From positions 62,001-126,000 of the forward strand of contig NZ_AUCF01000015.1 in assembly GCF_000429625.1 (NCBI RefSeq): 64,000 bases of DNA, in the 5' to 3' direction. This DNA is from Azospirillum halopraeferens DSM 3675 (GTDB taxonomy: Bacteria > Pseudomonadota > Alphaproteobacteria > Azospirillales > Azospirillaceae). The position numbers and the translations under genes were made by a program. The notes under the pieces were generated by a model, which was not told the origin of the DNA, did not search any database, and worked only from the letters and a program-made list of their open reading frames with translations. Position 1 is the first letter of the stretch. Every line of letters begins with the position of its first letter. This document shows, piece by piece, positions 27,259 to 35,679 of the stretch.

Positions 27259-28473
27259 ATGCCCCGTTCCGATTCCCTCGCCGTGCGCGTGCTGCTGACG
27301 GCCCTCGTCGCCTTCGGGCCGCTGTCGACCGACCTTTACCTGCCCTCGCTGCCAACCCTGGTGCGGGTGTTCGAGTCGGACATCGCCACCGTGCAGTTGA
27401 CGCTGTCCGTCTTCCTGGTGGGCTTCGCGGTGTCGATGCTGGTGTACGGGCCGCTGGCCGACCGGTTCGGCCGCCGCCCGGTGCTGATCGGTGGGGTGGC
27501 CATCTTCCTGGCGGCCAGCGCCGCCTGCACCCTGGCGACGACGATCGAGCAGCTCATCGCCGCACGCTTCGTCCAGGCGCTGGGGGCGTGTTGCGGGCCG
27601 GTGGTGGCGCGCGCCATCGTGCGCGACGTGTTCGGCCGCGACCGCGCGGCCACGGTGCTGGCCTACATGACCATGGCCATGGCGCTGGCTCCGGCGGTCG
27701 GGCCCGTGCTGGGCGGCGCCCTGATCGAGGTGTTCGGCTGGCGGTCGAACTTCGTGGTGCTGACGCTGATCGCGGTGGCCGTCCTGGCGGCCGTGCTGAT
27801 GCTGCTGGCGGAAACCAACGTCCACCGCGATCCCGAGGCGCTGCGCCCGGCGCGGCTGCTGAGGAACTACCTCACGCTCCTGGGCAACCGTACCTATGTC
27901 GGCTGCGTGCTGACGTCCGCCTTCTCCTACAGCGGCATCTTCGCCTTCATCTCCGGATCGTCCTTCGTGCTGGTGAACGGGCTGGGCCTGTCGCCGGGGG
28001 AGTACGGGGCCAGCTTCGGCGCGGTGGTGCTGGGCTACATGGGTGGCTCCTACGTCGCCGGGCGGATCAGCGGGCGGCTGGGAACGGAGCGGATGATGCG
28101 CGCCGGCACGCTGGTGTCGGCCGCCGCCGGTCTGACGGGGTTCGCCCTGGCCGCGGCCGGAATCATCTCGGTGCCGGCCATCATCGTCCCCACCGCCCTG
28201 TTCCTGTTCGGCACCGGGATGACCCTGCCCAACTCCATGGCCGCCGCCGTCGGCCCCTACCCCACCATGGCGGGGCTGGCGTCGGCCCTGCTGGGCTTCG
28301 TCCAGATGGGGGTGGGGGCAGCGGTGGGCATCCTCGTCGGCCACCTGCACGACGGCACGCCGGTGCCGATGGCGGCAGCCATCGCCGTGATGGCCCTGCT
28401 GGCGGCAGCGACGGCCTTCACCTTCATTCGTCACCGGGCCGCTGGCGGAACAGGCGCCGCTCCAGGGGCTTGA
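27259..28473 (+). CDS. Bcr/CflA family multidrug efflux transporter
   Basis: A 404-residue MFS protein with 12 predicted helices. It begins with the family pattern FGPLSTDLYLPSLPTL, has motif A GPLADRFGRRPVL after helix 2, and ALGACCGPVVARAIVRD-F in helix 4. It is expected to be a proton-driven drug exporter of the inner membrane. The start at 27259 precedes the first helix. Its last 50 bases overlap the convergent mgtC-like gene. Confidence 0.9.
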   Translation: MPRSDSLAVRVLLTALVAFGPLSTDLYLPSLPTLVRVFESDIATVQLTLSVFLVGFAVSMLVYGPLADRFGRRPVLIGGVAIFLAASAACTLATTIEQLIAARFVQALGACCGPVVARAIVRDVFGRDRAATVLAYMTMAMALAPAVGPVLGGALIEVFGWRSNFVVLTLIAVAVLAAVLMLLAETNVHRDPEALRPARLLRNYLTLLGNRTYVGCVLTSAFSYSGIFAFISGSSFVLVNGLGLSPGEYGASFGAVVLGYMGGSYVAGRISGRLGTERMMRAGTLVSAAAGLTGFALAAAGIISVPAIIVPTALFLFGTGMTLPNSMAAAVGPYPTMAGLASALLGFVQMGVGAAVGILVGHLHDGTPVPMAAAIAVMALLAAATAFTFIRHRAAGGTGAAPGA

Positions 28474-28888
28474 GCCCGATCAGCACGGCCAGGCTGATGA
28501 CGGTGGCCATCAGCGCCACGGCGTAGATGCCGGCACCGCAGGCGATGCCCAGCGCCCCGGCGATCCAGATCACGGCGGCGGTGGTGGCGCCGTGGACGTC
28601 GGCGCCGCGCCGGATGATGACGCCGGCGCTGATGAAGCCGATGGCCTGCGCCAGGCCCTGGATGACGCGGATCGGATCAAGATCGCCGCGCCCGCCGTCC
28701 AGGGCGCCGTACATCTCCAGCGCCACCAGGGTGGTGGCGGCGGCGCTGACGGAAACCAGGGTGTGGGTGCGCAGGCCGGCGTCCTTGCCGCGCACCTCCC
28801 GGTCCACCCCCAGCAGGGCGCCGCACAGCGCCGCCAGGCCCAGGCGCAGCGCCACCTCGTCCAGCGGTATGGTCAGGGCCAAGTCCAT
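28424..28888 (-). CDS. MgtC/SapB family membrane protein
   Basis: A 154-residue protein with about four to five helices. It carries the MgtC N-terminal signature LCGALLGVDREVRGKDAGLR followed by THTLVSVSAA, and the IGFISAGVIIRRG motif near residue 95. In pathogens MgtC supports growth at low magnesium by acting on the ATP synthase; in free-living bacteria the role is less clear. It lacks the C-terminal ACT-like domain of long MgtC. It is convergent with the transporter, sharing 50 bases. Confidence 0.88.
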   Translation of the reverse strand: MDLALTIPLDEVALRLGLAALCGALLGVDREVRGKDAGLRTHTLVSVSAAATTLVALEMYGALDGGRGDLDPIRVIQGLAQAIGFISAGVIIRRGADVHGATTAAVIWIAGALGIACGAGIYAVALMATVISLAVLIGLKPLERRLFRQRPGDE

Positions 28889-29079
28889 GACGTTTCTCCG
28901 GTTTTCGTGCCAGGGGCGAGTCCCCCGCGGCACGCTCATTTTTTTCACCGGCCCTGCGGATTTTTCACTTTAAACGGCCGGCGGTTCGATTTATGTAACG
29001 CGAACTCGCAAGCGCACGTGCCGCTGGCCCGCCCTCGTTCTCATGGGATCCCCCCGACGGACGACGTGGTTATGCAACG

Positions 29080-29360
29080 ACGTAACGCGTGATCCCCGAC
29101 CGTCCCTTAAGCAAGGCGGCGTCTTGGAGGTTACGATGGTTGATGTTGTTGTCGGTGGGCCCCGACGGTCCACCCGTCTTCGAAATTCCCGTCCTCTCAC
29201 CGGTTCTCCCGGTACACGGCCGACACCCGGCCGGTCCAGTATGGGCGGCCTGAACGCCTGACCGTTGCCTGATTGCACGGTCTGCAACGGCGCGTTCGGC
29301 CGCTCCGTACCCGACTCCACATCACCGATTCGTCCATAATCATCTTGTGTCCGGGAGACT
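29080..29360 (+). promoter_or_regulatory. Long leader of ornithine decarboxylase (speF-leader candidate)
   Basis: The region between the promoter area and the decarboxylase contains the leader peptide frame and several pairing elements. One is a hairpin with CCGTTGC (29262-29268) and GCAACGG (29284-29290). Alphaproteobacterial ornithine decarboxylase genes are known to carry a conserved RNA, the speF leader (Rfam family of that name). The position fits, but I could not fold or align it. Confidence 0.45.
29136..29261 (+). CDS. Possible Arg-rich leader peptide upstream of ornithine decarboxylase
   Basis: A 41-codon frame with a strong TTGGAGG ribosome site. The peptide starts MVDVVVGGPRRSTRLRNSRP and then is Pro/Thr/Gly-rich. 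It lies about 100 bases before the decarboxylase within a 475-base gap. Ornithine decarboxylase genes in proteobacteria are known to be controlled by leader peptides and structured leaders, so a regulatory uORF is plausible. No direct family match can be claimed. Confidence 0.45.
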   Translation: MVDVVVGGPRRSTRLRNSRPLTGSPGTRPTPGRSSMGGLNA

Positions 29361-29363
29361 GGG

Positions 29364-30503
29364 ATGACCGAAAAGATTGCGCGCTTCTTCGAGGAGCGAC
29401 GCCCGCAGACCCCGTGCCTCGTCGTTGACCTCGACGTGGTGGAGCAGAACTACCACGCGCTGGCGGACGCCCTGCCCGACGCGCGGATCTTCTACGCCGT
29501 CAAGGCCAACCCGGCGCCGGAGATCCTGCGCCTGCTGACCGGCCTGGGCTCGGCCTTCGACACCGCCAGCGTGCCGGAAATCGAGATGGTGCTGGCCGCC
29601 GGCTGCACGCCCGACCGCATCTCCTACGGCAACACCATCAAGAAGGAAGCGGACATCCGCCGCGCCTTCGAGCTGGGCGTGCGCCTGTTCGCCTACGACA
29701 GCGAGGCGGAGCTGGAGAAGATTTCCCGCGCCGCACCGGGAGCGCGCGTCTTCTGCCGCATCCTGACCTCGGGCGAGGGGGCGGAGTGGCCGCTGTCGCG
29801 CAAGTTCGGCTGCGATCTGCCGATGGCGCGCGAGCTGCTGATCAAGGCCCGGGGCATGGGGGTGGAGCCGTGGGGCGTGTCGTTCCACGTGGGCTCCCAG
29901 CAGAAGGACCTGACCCAGTGGGACCGCGCGATCTTCGAGGTGGCGCAGCTCTTCCGTGAGCTGGAGGTGCTGGGCATCGACCTCGGCATGATCAACCTGG
30001 GCGGCGGCTTCCCGACCCGCTACCGCTCCGACGTGCCGAACTCGCAGGCCTACGGGCAGGCAATCTTCGACAGCCTGCGCCGCCACTTCGGCAACCACCT
30101 GCCCGAGACCATCGTCGAGCCCGGCCGCGGTATGGTCGGCTCCGCGGGCGTGATCGAGAGCGAGGTGGTGCTGGTGTCGCGCAAGTCGGCCACCGACCGC
30201 AAGCGCTGGGTCTATCTGGACATCGGCAAGTTCGGCGGCCTGGCCGAGACCATGGACGAGGCCATCCAGTACCCCATCGAGGTGCTGGGCGACGACGGCA
30301 GCGACGCCGCGGCGGAGCCGGTGATCCTGGCCGGCCCCACCTGCGACAGCGCCGACGTGCTGTACGAGCGTGCCGAGTACCGCATGCCGGCCGACCTGAA
30401 GGCGGGCGACCGTGTGCGCATCCACGCCACCGGCGCCTACACCACGACCTATGCCGCGGTGTGCTTCAACGGCTTCGCGCCCCTGCAGCAGTACTGCATC
30501 TGA
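29364..30503 (+). CDS. Ornithine (lysine) decarboxylase, fold type III
   Basis: A 379-residue PLP enzyme of the alanine-racemase fold. The PLP lysine is in FYAVKANPAPE (Lys47). HVGSQ and the glycine-rich GGGFPTRY (about residue 213) bind the phosphate, EPGRGMVG is present, and the catalytic Cys is in GPTCDSADVLYE (about residue 330). It makes putrescine (or cadaverine) for polyamine synthesis. This short eukaryote-like form is standard in alphaproteobacteria. A terminator follows. Confidence 0.94.
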   Translation: MTEKIARFFEERRPQTPCLVVDLDVVEQNYHALADALPDARIFYAVKANPAPEILRLLTGLGSAFDTASVPEIEMVLAAGCTPDRISYGNTIKKEADIRRAFELGVRLFAYDSEAELEKISRAAPGARVFCRILTSGEGAEWPLSRKFGCDLPMARELLIKARGMGVEPWGVSFHVGSQQKDLTQWDRAIFEVAQLFRELEVLGIDLGMINLGGGFPTRYRSDVPNSQAYGQAIFDSLRRHFGNHLPETIVEPGRGMVGSAGVIESEVVLVSRKSATDRKRWVYLDIGKFGGLAETMDEAIQYPIEVLGDDGSDAAAEPVILAGPTCDSADVLYERAEYRMPADLKAGDRVRIHATGAYTTTYAAVCFNGFAPLQQYCI

Positions 30504-30574
30504 TACGGCCGATCGATGCCGTGGCAGTGATCGAAGGGGCGGGGCCGATGCGCCCCGCCGCCCGCTCTCCCGAA

Positions 30575-30628
30575 CACAAGAAAAAGGCCGCTCGCCCCTG
30601 ACCCGGGGGAAGCGGCCTTTGTCTTGTG
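30575..30628. terminator. Bidirectional terminator between convergent genes
   Basis: An 18-bp stem with one mismatch (CACAAG-AAAAAGGCCGCT with AGCGGCCTTTGTCTTGTG) encloses a GC-rich inner hairpin. A-rich and T-rich flanks allow it to serve the decarboxylase on the plus strand and the DUF1127 gene on the minus strand. Confidence 0.8.
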
Positions 30629-30666
30629 ACCGGTGCGCGGCACGCTGCCCGGGCGCCGGACCCGGA

Positions 30667-30885
30667 TCACTCCTGCCAGAAGTGCTTCGCCGTCTCCACC
30701 TCGACGTCGAGGGGCGACACGCCGATGTCGCGCATCATGCGCTCGTCCAACCGGGAGAGTTCCCGGCGGGTGGTGACCCGGTGCCGCCACAGCGCCAGGG
30801 TGTCCAGGACATGGTCCAGCCCGTTCGCCATCGCAGCGGTCAGCGAGCCCCGGCCCCCATGGGCCGAATGCAGTGCCATTGACAT
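30667..30885 (-). CDS. DUF1127 domain small protein
   Basis: A 72-residue protein. The DUF1127 motif is near the C-terminus: RRELSRLDERMMRDIGVSPLD, with the Arg/Leu spacing typical of the family. Small DUF1127 proteins in alphaproteobacteria can bind RNA and affect phosphate and C1 metabolism; the role here is unknown. The start ATG at 30885 was chosen to give the usual family length. Confidence 0.88.
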   Translation of the reverse strand: MSMALHSAHGGRGSLTAAMANGLDHVLDTLALWRHRVTTRRELSRLDERMMRDIGVSPLDVEVETAKHFWQE

Positions 30886-31154
30886 GATCTGATGAGTCCG
30901 TCGTTCGCTTCGGGGGGCGCCGATCGGCGCCCGGTGCTCGGTTCGTGATGGAAATAAAATTACTCCCTCCCTCCCCCGCCCGCCACCCCTATCGGAGCAT
31001 ATCGGGGGTGCCGGTTTCCCATGGCTGTCCCGGGAATATCCCATGCACCCCGGTGTTGCGCTGCGTTTTGCCGCGCTGCCGGCGGCGGTTCCGGTGTAGG
31101 CTGGCGCCGATTCCGTCGCGGAGTCGCCCCTGATCCCTCGCGGACCCGCCCACC

Positions 31155-31844
31155 ATGATCGACACCATCGGCTTCGACGGCGACGACACGCTGTGGCACA
31201 ACGAGTCCCTGTTCTCGATGACGCAGGACCGGTTCCGCACCCTGCTGGGCCACGCCGCCGACCCGGAAACGCTGAACCGCCGGCTGCTCGACGTGGAGCG
31301 GGCGAATCTGCGGTTCTACGGCTACGGCATCAAGGGCTTCGTGCTGTCGATGATCGAGACCGCCATCGACGTCACCGACGGGCGAGTCTCCGGCCACGAC
31401 ATCGCCACGCTGGTGGCCTTCGGCAAAACCATGCTCGCCCACCCCGTGGAGCTGCTGGACGGGGTGGAGGCGGCGCTGGACGCGCTGGCCGGCCGTCACC
31501 GCCTGCTGCTGATCACCAAGGGCGACCTGTTCGACCAGGAGAGCAAGGTGGCACGCTCCGGCCTGGCGGAGCGTTTCGCCGCGGTGGAGATCGTCAGCGA
31601 GAAGGACGCGGCGACCTACCGCCGCATCCTGGACCGCCACGGCGTCGATCCCCGGCGCTTCCTGATGGTCGGCAACTCCGTGCGTTCCGACGTGCTGCCG
31701 GTGCTGGAGGCCGGCGGCCACGCCGTGCACGTGCCCTATCACGTCACCTGGGCGCATGAGGAGGCCAAGCCGCCCGCCGACGGCTACCGCCGCATCGACA
31801 CGCTGCGCGCCCTGCCCGCCCTGCTGGAGGAGTTCCGACCATGA
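31155..31844 (+). CDS. HAD-superfamily hydrolase
   Basis: 229 residues with the four HAD motifs: GFDGDDTLW (nucleophile Asp near residue 7), LLITKGD (motif II Thr), Lys in SEKDAATY, and GNSVRSDV as motif IV (Asn in place of the first Asp). A C1 helical cap is present. It is likely a phosphatase of small phosphorylated metabolites. It overlaps the following cupin gene by 4 bases (ATGA). Confidence 0.88.
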   Translation: MIDTIGFDGDDTLWHNESLFSMTQDRFRTLLGHAADPETLNRRLLDVERANLRFYGYGIKGFVLSMIETAIDVTDGRVSGHDIATLVAFGKTMLAHPVELLDGVEAALDALAGRHRLLLITKGDLFDQESKVARSGLAERFAAVEIVSEKDAATYRRILDRHGVDPRRFLMVGNSVRSDVLPVLEAGGHAVHVPYHVTWAHEEAKPPADGYRRIDTLRALPALLEEFRP

Positions 31845-32203
31845 CCGATGCGCCCGTGCCCTTCACCCTGCTCGACCCGGCGGTCGCGGCCGTCGAAACC
31901 GGGGGGCCGGACCCCGGCCGCATCATCGCCGGCACCCCCGTGTTCACCACCCGCAACGCCTACGAATCGGCGGACGGCAAGCGCTTCGCCGGGGTCTGGT
32001 CCTGCACCCCGGGGGTCTGGCGCATCCGCTATGACGAGTGGGAGCATTGCCGGATCACCGAAGGCACCAGCGTCATTACCCACACCGACGGCCGGTCGTG
32101 GACGGTGCGCGCGGGCGACAGCTTCGTGCTGGAGCCGGGCTTCGAAGGGACCTGGGAGGTGGTGGAAACCACCACCAAGCAGTACGTCGTCATCCTGCCC
32201 TGA
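31841..32203 (+). CDS. Cupin-domain protein (DUF861 type)
   Basis: A 120-residue single cupin related to (S)-ureidoglycine aminohydrolase-type folds: GVWSCTPGVWRIRYDEWEHCRITEG, then GDSFVLEPGFEGTWEV. Such small DUF861 cupins often accompany catabolic or sugar-modifying enzymes. The 4-base overlap with the HAD gene indicates coupled translation; a shared substrate is inference. Confidence 0.85.
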   Translation: MTDAPVPFTLLDPAVAAVETGGPDPGRIIAGTPVFTTRNAYESADGKRFAGVWSCTPGVWRIRYDEWEHCRITEGTSVITHTDGRSWTVRAGDSFVLEPGFEGTWEVVETTTKQYVVILP

Positions 32204-32255
32204 CAGCGGCCACCCCCGTCCCGACCTCCCTTCCGCCCCCCGTCAGGCCCGGAGC

Positions 32256-32531
32256 CTAGCCAAAGGAGGGGCCATCCGCAAGAAGCGGAAGGGAGGCGGG
32301 GCCGGGGGCGGCGATCAGGACGGCCGCCTTGCGGCCCACCCCGACCAGCAGCACGCCGAGAACCACCACGGCGACCGCGAGGGCAGCGCGGGCAAGGCCG
32401 CGGCGCCGGGTCCGGCGACGGTCGAGCGCCCGGATCACCCGTTGGGCGATGCGCCGGCGGGCCGCCTGATGGCGGTGGTCGATGCGATCGTCGACGGACC
32501 ACCGTGCGGGGACGGCAAAAGGGACGGTCAT
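32256..32531 (-). CDS. Small basic membrane protein, unknown function
   Basis: 91 residues starting MTVPFAVPARWSVDDRID with a GGAGG-like ribosome site upstream. An Arg-rich region (RRRIAQRVIRALDRRRTRRRG) precedes one hydrophobic segment (about residues 47-67). No family was recognised. It may be real because of its start context and composition, but support is modest. Confidence 0.5.
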   Translation of the reverse strand: MTVPFAVPARWSVDDRIDHRHQAARRRIAQRVIRALDRRRTRRRGLARAALAVAVVVLGVLLVGVGRKAAVLIAAPGPASLPLLADGPSFG

Positions 32532-32588
32532 CGGCGCCTCCCGCGGTTCGGTGCGCTGCCTGCTTCTGTAAGCAATTTGTATCAATTT

Positions 32589-33194
32589 TTACGGAAATGC
32601 GCAACCGGATTCACGCGATTGCCGGGACAGCGCAATTCGTACCGCCGCCGCCACCATCCGGGCGTCGGCCAGGGCGTCGTGGGCGCCGAGATCGGGCACC
32701 CCCGGAATGTAGGTGTGCAGGGTGCCGCTGGAAAGCCGCGCCCCGGGGCGCCCGGCGGCCTCGGCCAACAGGGGGCCGGCGTCGATCACCGGCGTTCCGG
32801 CGAAGGGCGTTGCCATGCCGTTGAGGCCGCAGGTCTCGGCGATCACCTCCGCGTCGGCGCCGTTGCACAGAAGGGCGTCGGCTCCCGCGGCGAAGGCGGT
32901 GAAGCGCGCCAGCCCGTCGGGGAACGGCACGCCCTCGCTCTCCAGCCGCTCCTGCGTGATGCCGGTCAGGCCGGTGAAGTAAGCGCTGAGCCGCGGGTTC
33001 ACCCGGGGGTGCACCAGCACCGACAGGGCGGCCGTTTCGGCGAACCCCTCGGCCGGGACGACGCGGACGGCGCCGAACTGCACCACCTCCCGGTGCTCCC
33101 CCGGCCCGGTCCAGCGCCGTTCCCGGGAGCCCTCCCAGGCCGTGTACTCCAGGTCGAAGACGATCAGCGCCCGCGCGGCGGCGAGCCGGTTCAC
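32589..33194 (-). CDS. DEDDh-type 3'-5' exonuclease domain protein
   Basis: A 201-residue DnaQ-like exonuclease. ExoI is IVFDLEYTAWEG (Asp and Glu near residues 12 and 14), ExoII is LLCNGADAEVI, and ExoIII is HDALADARMVAAAV with the catalytic His and Asp. The GTG start at 33194 overlaps the stop of the upstream DUF971 gene (GTGA). It may process RNA or DNA ends; the substrate is unknown. Confidence 0.8.
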   Translation of the reverse strand: MNRLAAARALIVFDLEYTAWEGSRERRWTGPGEHREVVQFGAVRVVPAEGFAETAALSVLVHPRVNPRLSAYFTGLTGITQERLESEGVPFPDGLARFTAFAAGADALLCNGADAEVIAETCGLNGMATPFAGTPVIDAGPLLAEAAGRPGARLSSGTLHTYIPGVPDLGAHDALADARMVAAAVRIALSRQSRESGCAFP

Positions 33195-33616
33195 GACTCC
33201 GAGGCGGACCACTGCACCCGGGGCTCCCGGCTCAGACCCTTGGCCTCCAACTCGGCCAGGTATTCCGCCCACAGCCGGTCGCGGTCCTCGCCCAGCTCGT
33301 ACAGGTACGACCAGGTGTAGATGCCGCTGTCGTGCAGGTCGTCGAAGTGGATGCGCACGGCGTAGTGGCCCACCGGCTCCAGACGCATGATACCGATGTG
33401 CCGCTTGCCCCACTGGGTGACCTTCTGCCCCGGCCCGTGCCCCTGCACCTCGGCCGACGGGCTGAGCACCCGCAGGTATTCGGCGGGGTAGGAGAAGGTG
33501 CGCCCGTTGTCGAACGCGACCTCCAGCCGCTTCTCGTCCTTCACCAAGCGGACCTCGACCGGCCAGAAGCGGGTGCCCCCGGTGTCATCCATGCCCTGCG
33601 GTTCCGTTCCGGTCAT
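33191..33616 (-). CDS. DUF971 (gamma-butyrobetaine hydroxylase-like N-domain) protein
   Basis: A 141-residue protein matching the DUF971 fold: EVRLVKDEKRLEVAFDNGRTF, YPAEYLRVLSPSAEVQGHG, then FDDLHDSGIYTWSYLYELG. Stand-alone DUF971 proteins are linked to iron-sulfur cluster handling near ApbC-type genes, but that is not established here. It lies 3 bases after the Trm112-like gene and is coupled to the exonuclease gene. Confidence 0.9.
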   Translation of the reverse strand: MTGTEPQGMDDTGGTRFWPVEVRLVKDEKRLEVAFDNGRTFSYPAEYLRVLSPSAEVQGHGPGQKVTQWGKRHIGIMRLEPVGHYAVRIHFDDLHDSGIYTWSYLYELGEDRDRLWAEYLAELEAKGLSREPRVQWSASES

Positions 33617-33619
33617 GGC

Positions 33620-33886
33620 TCAATCCCCCGTTCCGCCGGCCGCGTCGTCGAGGCGGCGCGCCTCGTCCACCAGCATGATCGGGATGCCGTCGCGGATGGG
33701 ATAGGCGAGGCCGGCGCGTTCGCTGACCAGTTCGCCGCGCTCGGCGTCGTAGCGCAGCGGGCCCTTGGTCAGCGGGCAGACCAGGATCTCCAGCAGCTTG
33801 CGGTCGACGCGCCCGCGGGCGTCGGCGGCCGCGCCGTCGGAGGCTCCGGTCTGGTCGGGGTTGGGTGCGCTGCCGGGTGCGCTCAT
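33620..33886 (-). CDS. Trm112 family protein
   Basis: An 88-residue protein with the Trm112/YcaR core: [21 protein letters not shown] and [20 protein letters not shown]. Only one Cys of the zinc-type pairs remains, as is common in bacterial members. Related proteins activate methyltransferases or act as small scaffolds. It is in a tight minus-strand run with the LON-domain gene upstream and DUF971 downstream. Confidence 0.9.
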   Translation of the reverse strand: MSAPGSAPNPDQTGASDGAAADARGRVDRKLLEILVCPLTKGPLRYDAERGELVSERAGLAYPIRDGIPIMLVDEARRLDDAAGGTGD

Positions 33887-33935
33887 GGGGCGTCTCGTCC
33901 TTGGCGAAGGGAATGGGGTCGCGAACGGGGGGCGG

Positions 33936-34619
33936 CTAATGGCGGTGGGCCGCGCAGTCGCCGTCGCGACAGCCGAGAATGGCCATCTCGATCAGCGCGA
34001 TCAAGAGCTTCGCGCGGTCGCCCAGGCCGGGCGCCTCCAGCAATGCCTGTTTCTCGCTCGGCACGAAGGGGCAGATCATCGCCAGGGAGTTGATCAGCCG
34101 TTCGTCGGGTGTCGATTCGATGGCCTGCCAGTCGACCGACAGGCCCTGGACCCGCAGATAGTGCTTCAACCCCCGCAGCAGGCGCGGCCGGTCGAAGGCG
34201 CCGGAGCCCCGCGCGTCGGGGTCCCCCGGGTCCAGATCGGCGGTGAAGCCCTCCCACGCGGGGGTCACGCGGCGATAGCCGCACACCCCTTCCACCTCCC
34301 GCACCACGGTGAAGCGGCTGACCCCGGTCAGGGTGATGAGAAAGCGGCCGTCGTCGGTTTCCGAGAACCCGGTGATGCGCCCGGCGCAGCCGGTGCCGTA
34401 CAGGGCCGGCGCGGTGCCGCGCGCGGCCGGGTCGGCCGGCTGGATCATGCCGATCATGCGGTCGCCGGCCAGGGCGTCGCCGACCATGGCGAGATAGCGC
34501 GGCTCGAAGATGTTCAGCGGCAACCGGCACCGCGGCAGCAGCATCACCCCGGCCAGGGGGAAGACGGCGAGCGTCTCGGGCAGACGCTCCGGGATCGGGG
34601 GGAACGGGCTCCGGCTCAT
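33936..34619 (-). CDS. LON substrate-binding domain protein
   Basis: A 227-residue protein containing only the N-terminal substrate-binding domain of Lon protease: [31 protein letters not shown]. No AAA+ or protease domain is present. Such single-domain proteins are conserved in alphaproteobacteria beside thioredoxin-like genes; they may recognise unfolded peptides. The C-terminus ends in a His/Cys-containing tail ([12 protein letters not shown]). Confidence 0.9.
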   Translation of the reverse strand: MSRSPFPPIPERLPETLAVFPLAGVMLLPRCRLPLNIFEPRYLAMVGDALAGDRMIGMIQPADPAARGTAPALYGTGCAGRITGFSETDDGRFLITLTGVSRFTVVREVEGVCGYRRVTPAWEGFTADLDPGDPDARGSGAFDRPRLLRGLKHYLRVQGLSVDWQAIESTPDERLINSLAMICPFVPSEKQALLEAPGLGDRAKLLIALIEMAILGCRDGDCAAHRH

Positions 34620-34658
34620 GGCACTAACATAGAGCCCGCTTCCGCCCCGAACAGGACC

Positions 34659-35618
34659 TTAGCTGAACAGGATGGTCGACAGCTTGCGGCGGGACTGCAC
34701 CGTCAGCGGGTCGGTGGGGCCGAACGCCTCGAACAGCTTGACGAGCTGCTTGCGCGCGGCGTCCTCGTTCCAGGTGCGGTCGCGGCGCACCAGTTCCAGC
34801 AGCTCGTCCACCGCCGCCTCGCGCTTGCCGGCGGCGTAGAGCGCCATGGCCAGGTCGTAGCGCGCCTCGTGGTCGTTCTTGTCGCGGGCCAGCCGTTCCA
34901 TCAGTTCGGTCACCGGGCCGACGGCCTGCGCCTGCTCGGCCACGTCGATGGCGCTGGTGGCGGCGGCCAGCTCCGGGGACTTGGCCAGTTCCGCCGGGGC
35001 GGCGGCGATCATCTCGCGGGCGCGGGCCAGGTCCTTCATGGCGATCAGGCAGCGCACCATGCCGGCGTAGGCCGCGGCGTGCGCCGGGTCGTGCTGCAGG
35101 ATCTGGCCGTAGATGTCGGCCGCCGCCGCCGCGTCGCCGGCGTCCAGCGCCTGGCGGGCGTGGGCCAGCGCCTCTTCCAGCACGGCGCCGAGGTCGTCGC
35201 CGCCGGCCGCCCCGCCGGCCGCCTTGATCAGGCGGTCCACCCACTGCTTGATCTGCGACTCCGGCTGGGCGCCGACGAAGGCGTCGACCGGCCGTCCCTG
35301 GAAGAAGGCGTAGACCGCGGGGATCGACTGCACGCGAAGCTGCTGCGCGATCATCGGGTTCTTGTCGGTGTCGATCTTGACCATGCGGACCGCGCCCTTG
35401 GCGGCGCGGACCACCTTCTCCAGCACGGGGCCGAGCTGTTTGCAGGGTCCGCACCAGGGAGCCCAGAAATCGACGATCACCGGGACCGTGCGCGACGCCT
35501 CGATCACGTCGGCCATGAAGGTGCGGTCGCTGCTGTCCTTGATCAGGTCGCCGGCGGCGGCGGGGGCGGCCCCGAAGGCACCGGAGTTGGCGGGCGGCGG
35601 AGAGAACATGGCTGTCAC
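34659..35618 (-). CDS. cnoX: Thioredoxin-TPR co-chaperone, CnoX type
   Basis: 319 residues. The thioredoxin domain (about 35-140) has an intact active site WAPWCGPC. A C-terminal TPR-like helical region (about 155-310) has the paired ARQALDAGDAAAAADIYGQ repeats typical of CnoX/YbbN. CnoX protects clients from oxidation and passes them to GroEL/DnaK. The intact CGPC suggests redox activity, unlike the E. coli protein. A GTG start at 35618 or ATG at 35609 are both possible. It precedes the LON-domain gene. Confidence 0.92.
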   Translation of the reverse strand: MTAMFSPPPANSGAFGAAPAAAGDLIKDSSDRTFMADVIEASRTVPVIVDFWAPWCGPCKQLGPVLEKVVRAAKGAVRMVKIDTDKNPMIAQQLRVQSIPAVYAFFQGRPVDAFVGAQPESQIKQWVDRLIKAAGGAAGGDDLGAVLEEALAHARQALDAGDAAAAADIYGQILQHDPAHAAAYAGMVRCLIAMKDLARAREMIAAAPAELAKSPELAAATSAIDVAEQAQAVGPVTELMERLARDKNDHEARYDLAMALYAAGKREAAVDELLELVRRDRTWNEDAARKQLVKLFEAFGPTDPLTVQSRRKLSTILFS

Positions 35619-35679
35619 TATCCCGTTTCAAGACTGGGTGATTACATGAGCGCGACGGCGCCCGCGAACAAGTGAGGGT

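Noticed and set aside
27001..27260. Minus-strand frame opposite the small protein near 27 kb
   Set aside because: Mixed composition without motif or ribosome site; it overlaps the end of the metallopeptidase gene in antisense.
32029..33320. Candidate long protein in the overlap of cupin, small membrane protein and exonuclease genes
   Set aside because: It switches composition where real genes on other frames or strands begin and has no recognisable domain.
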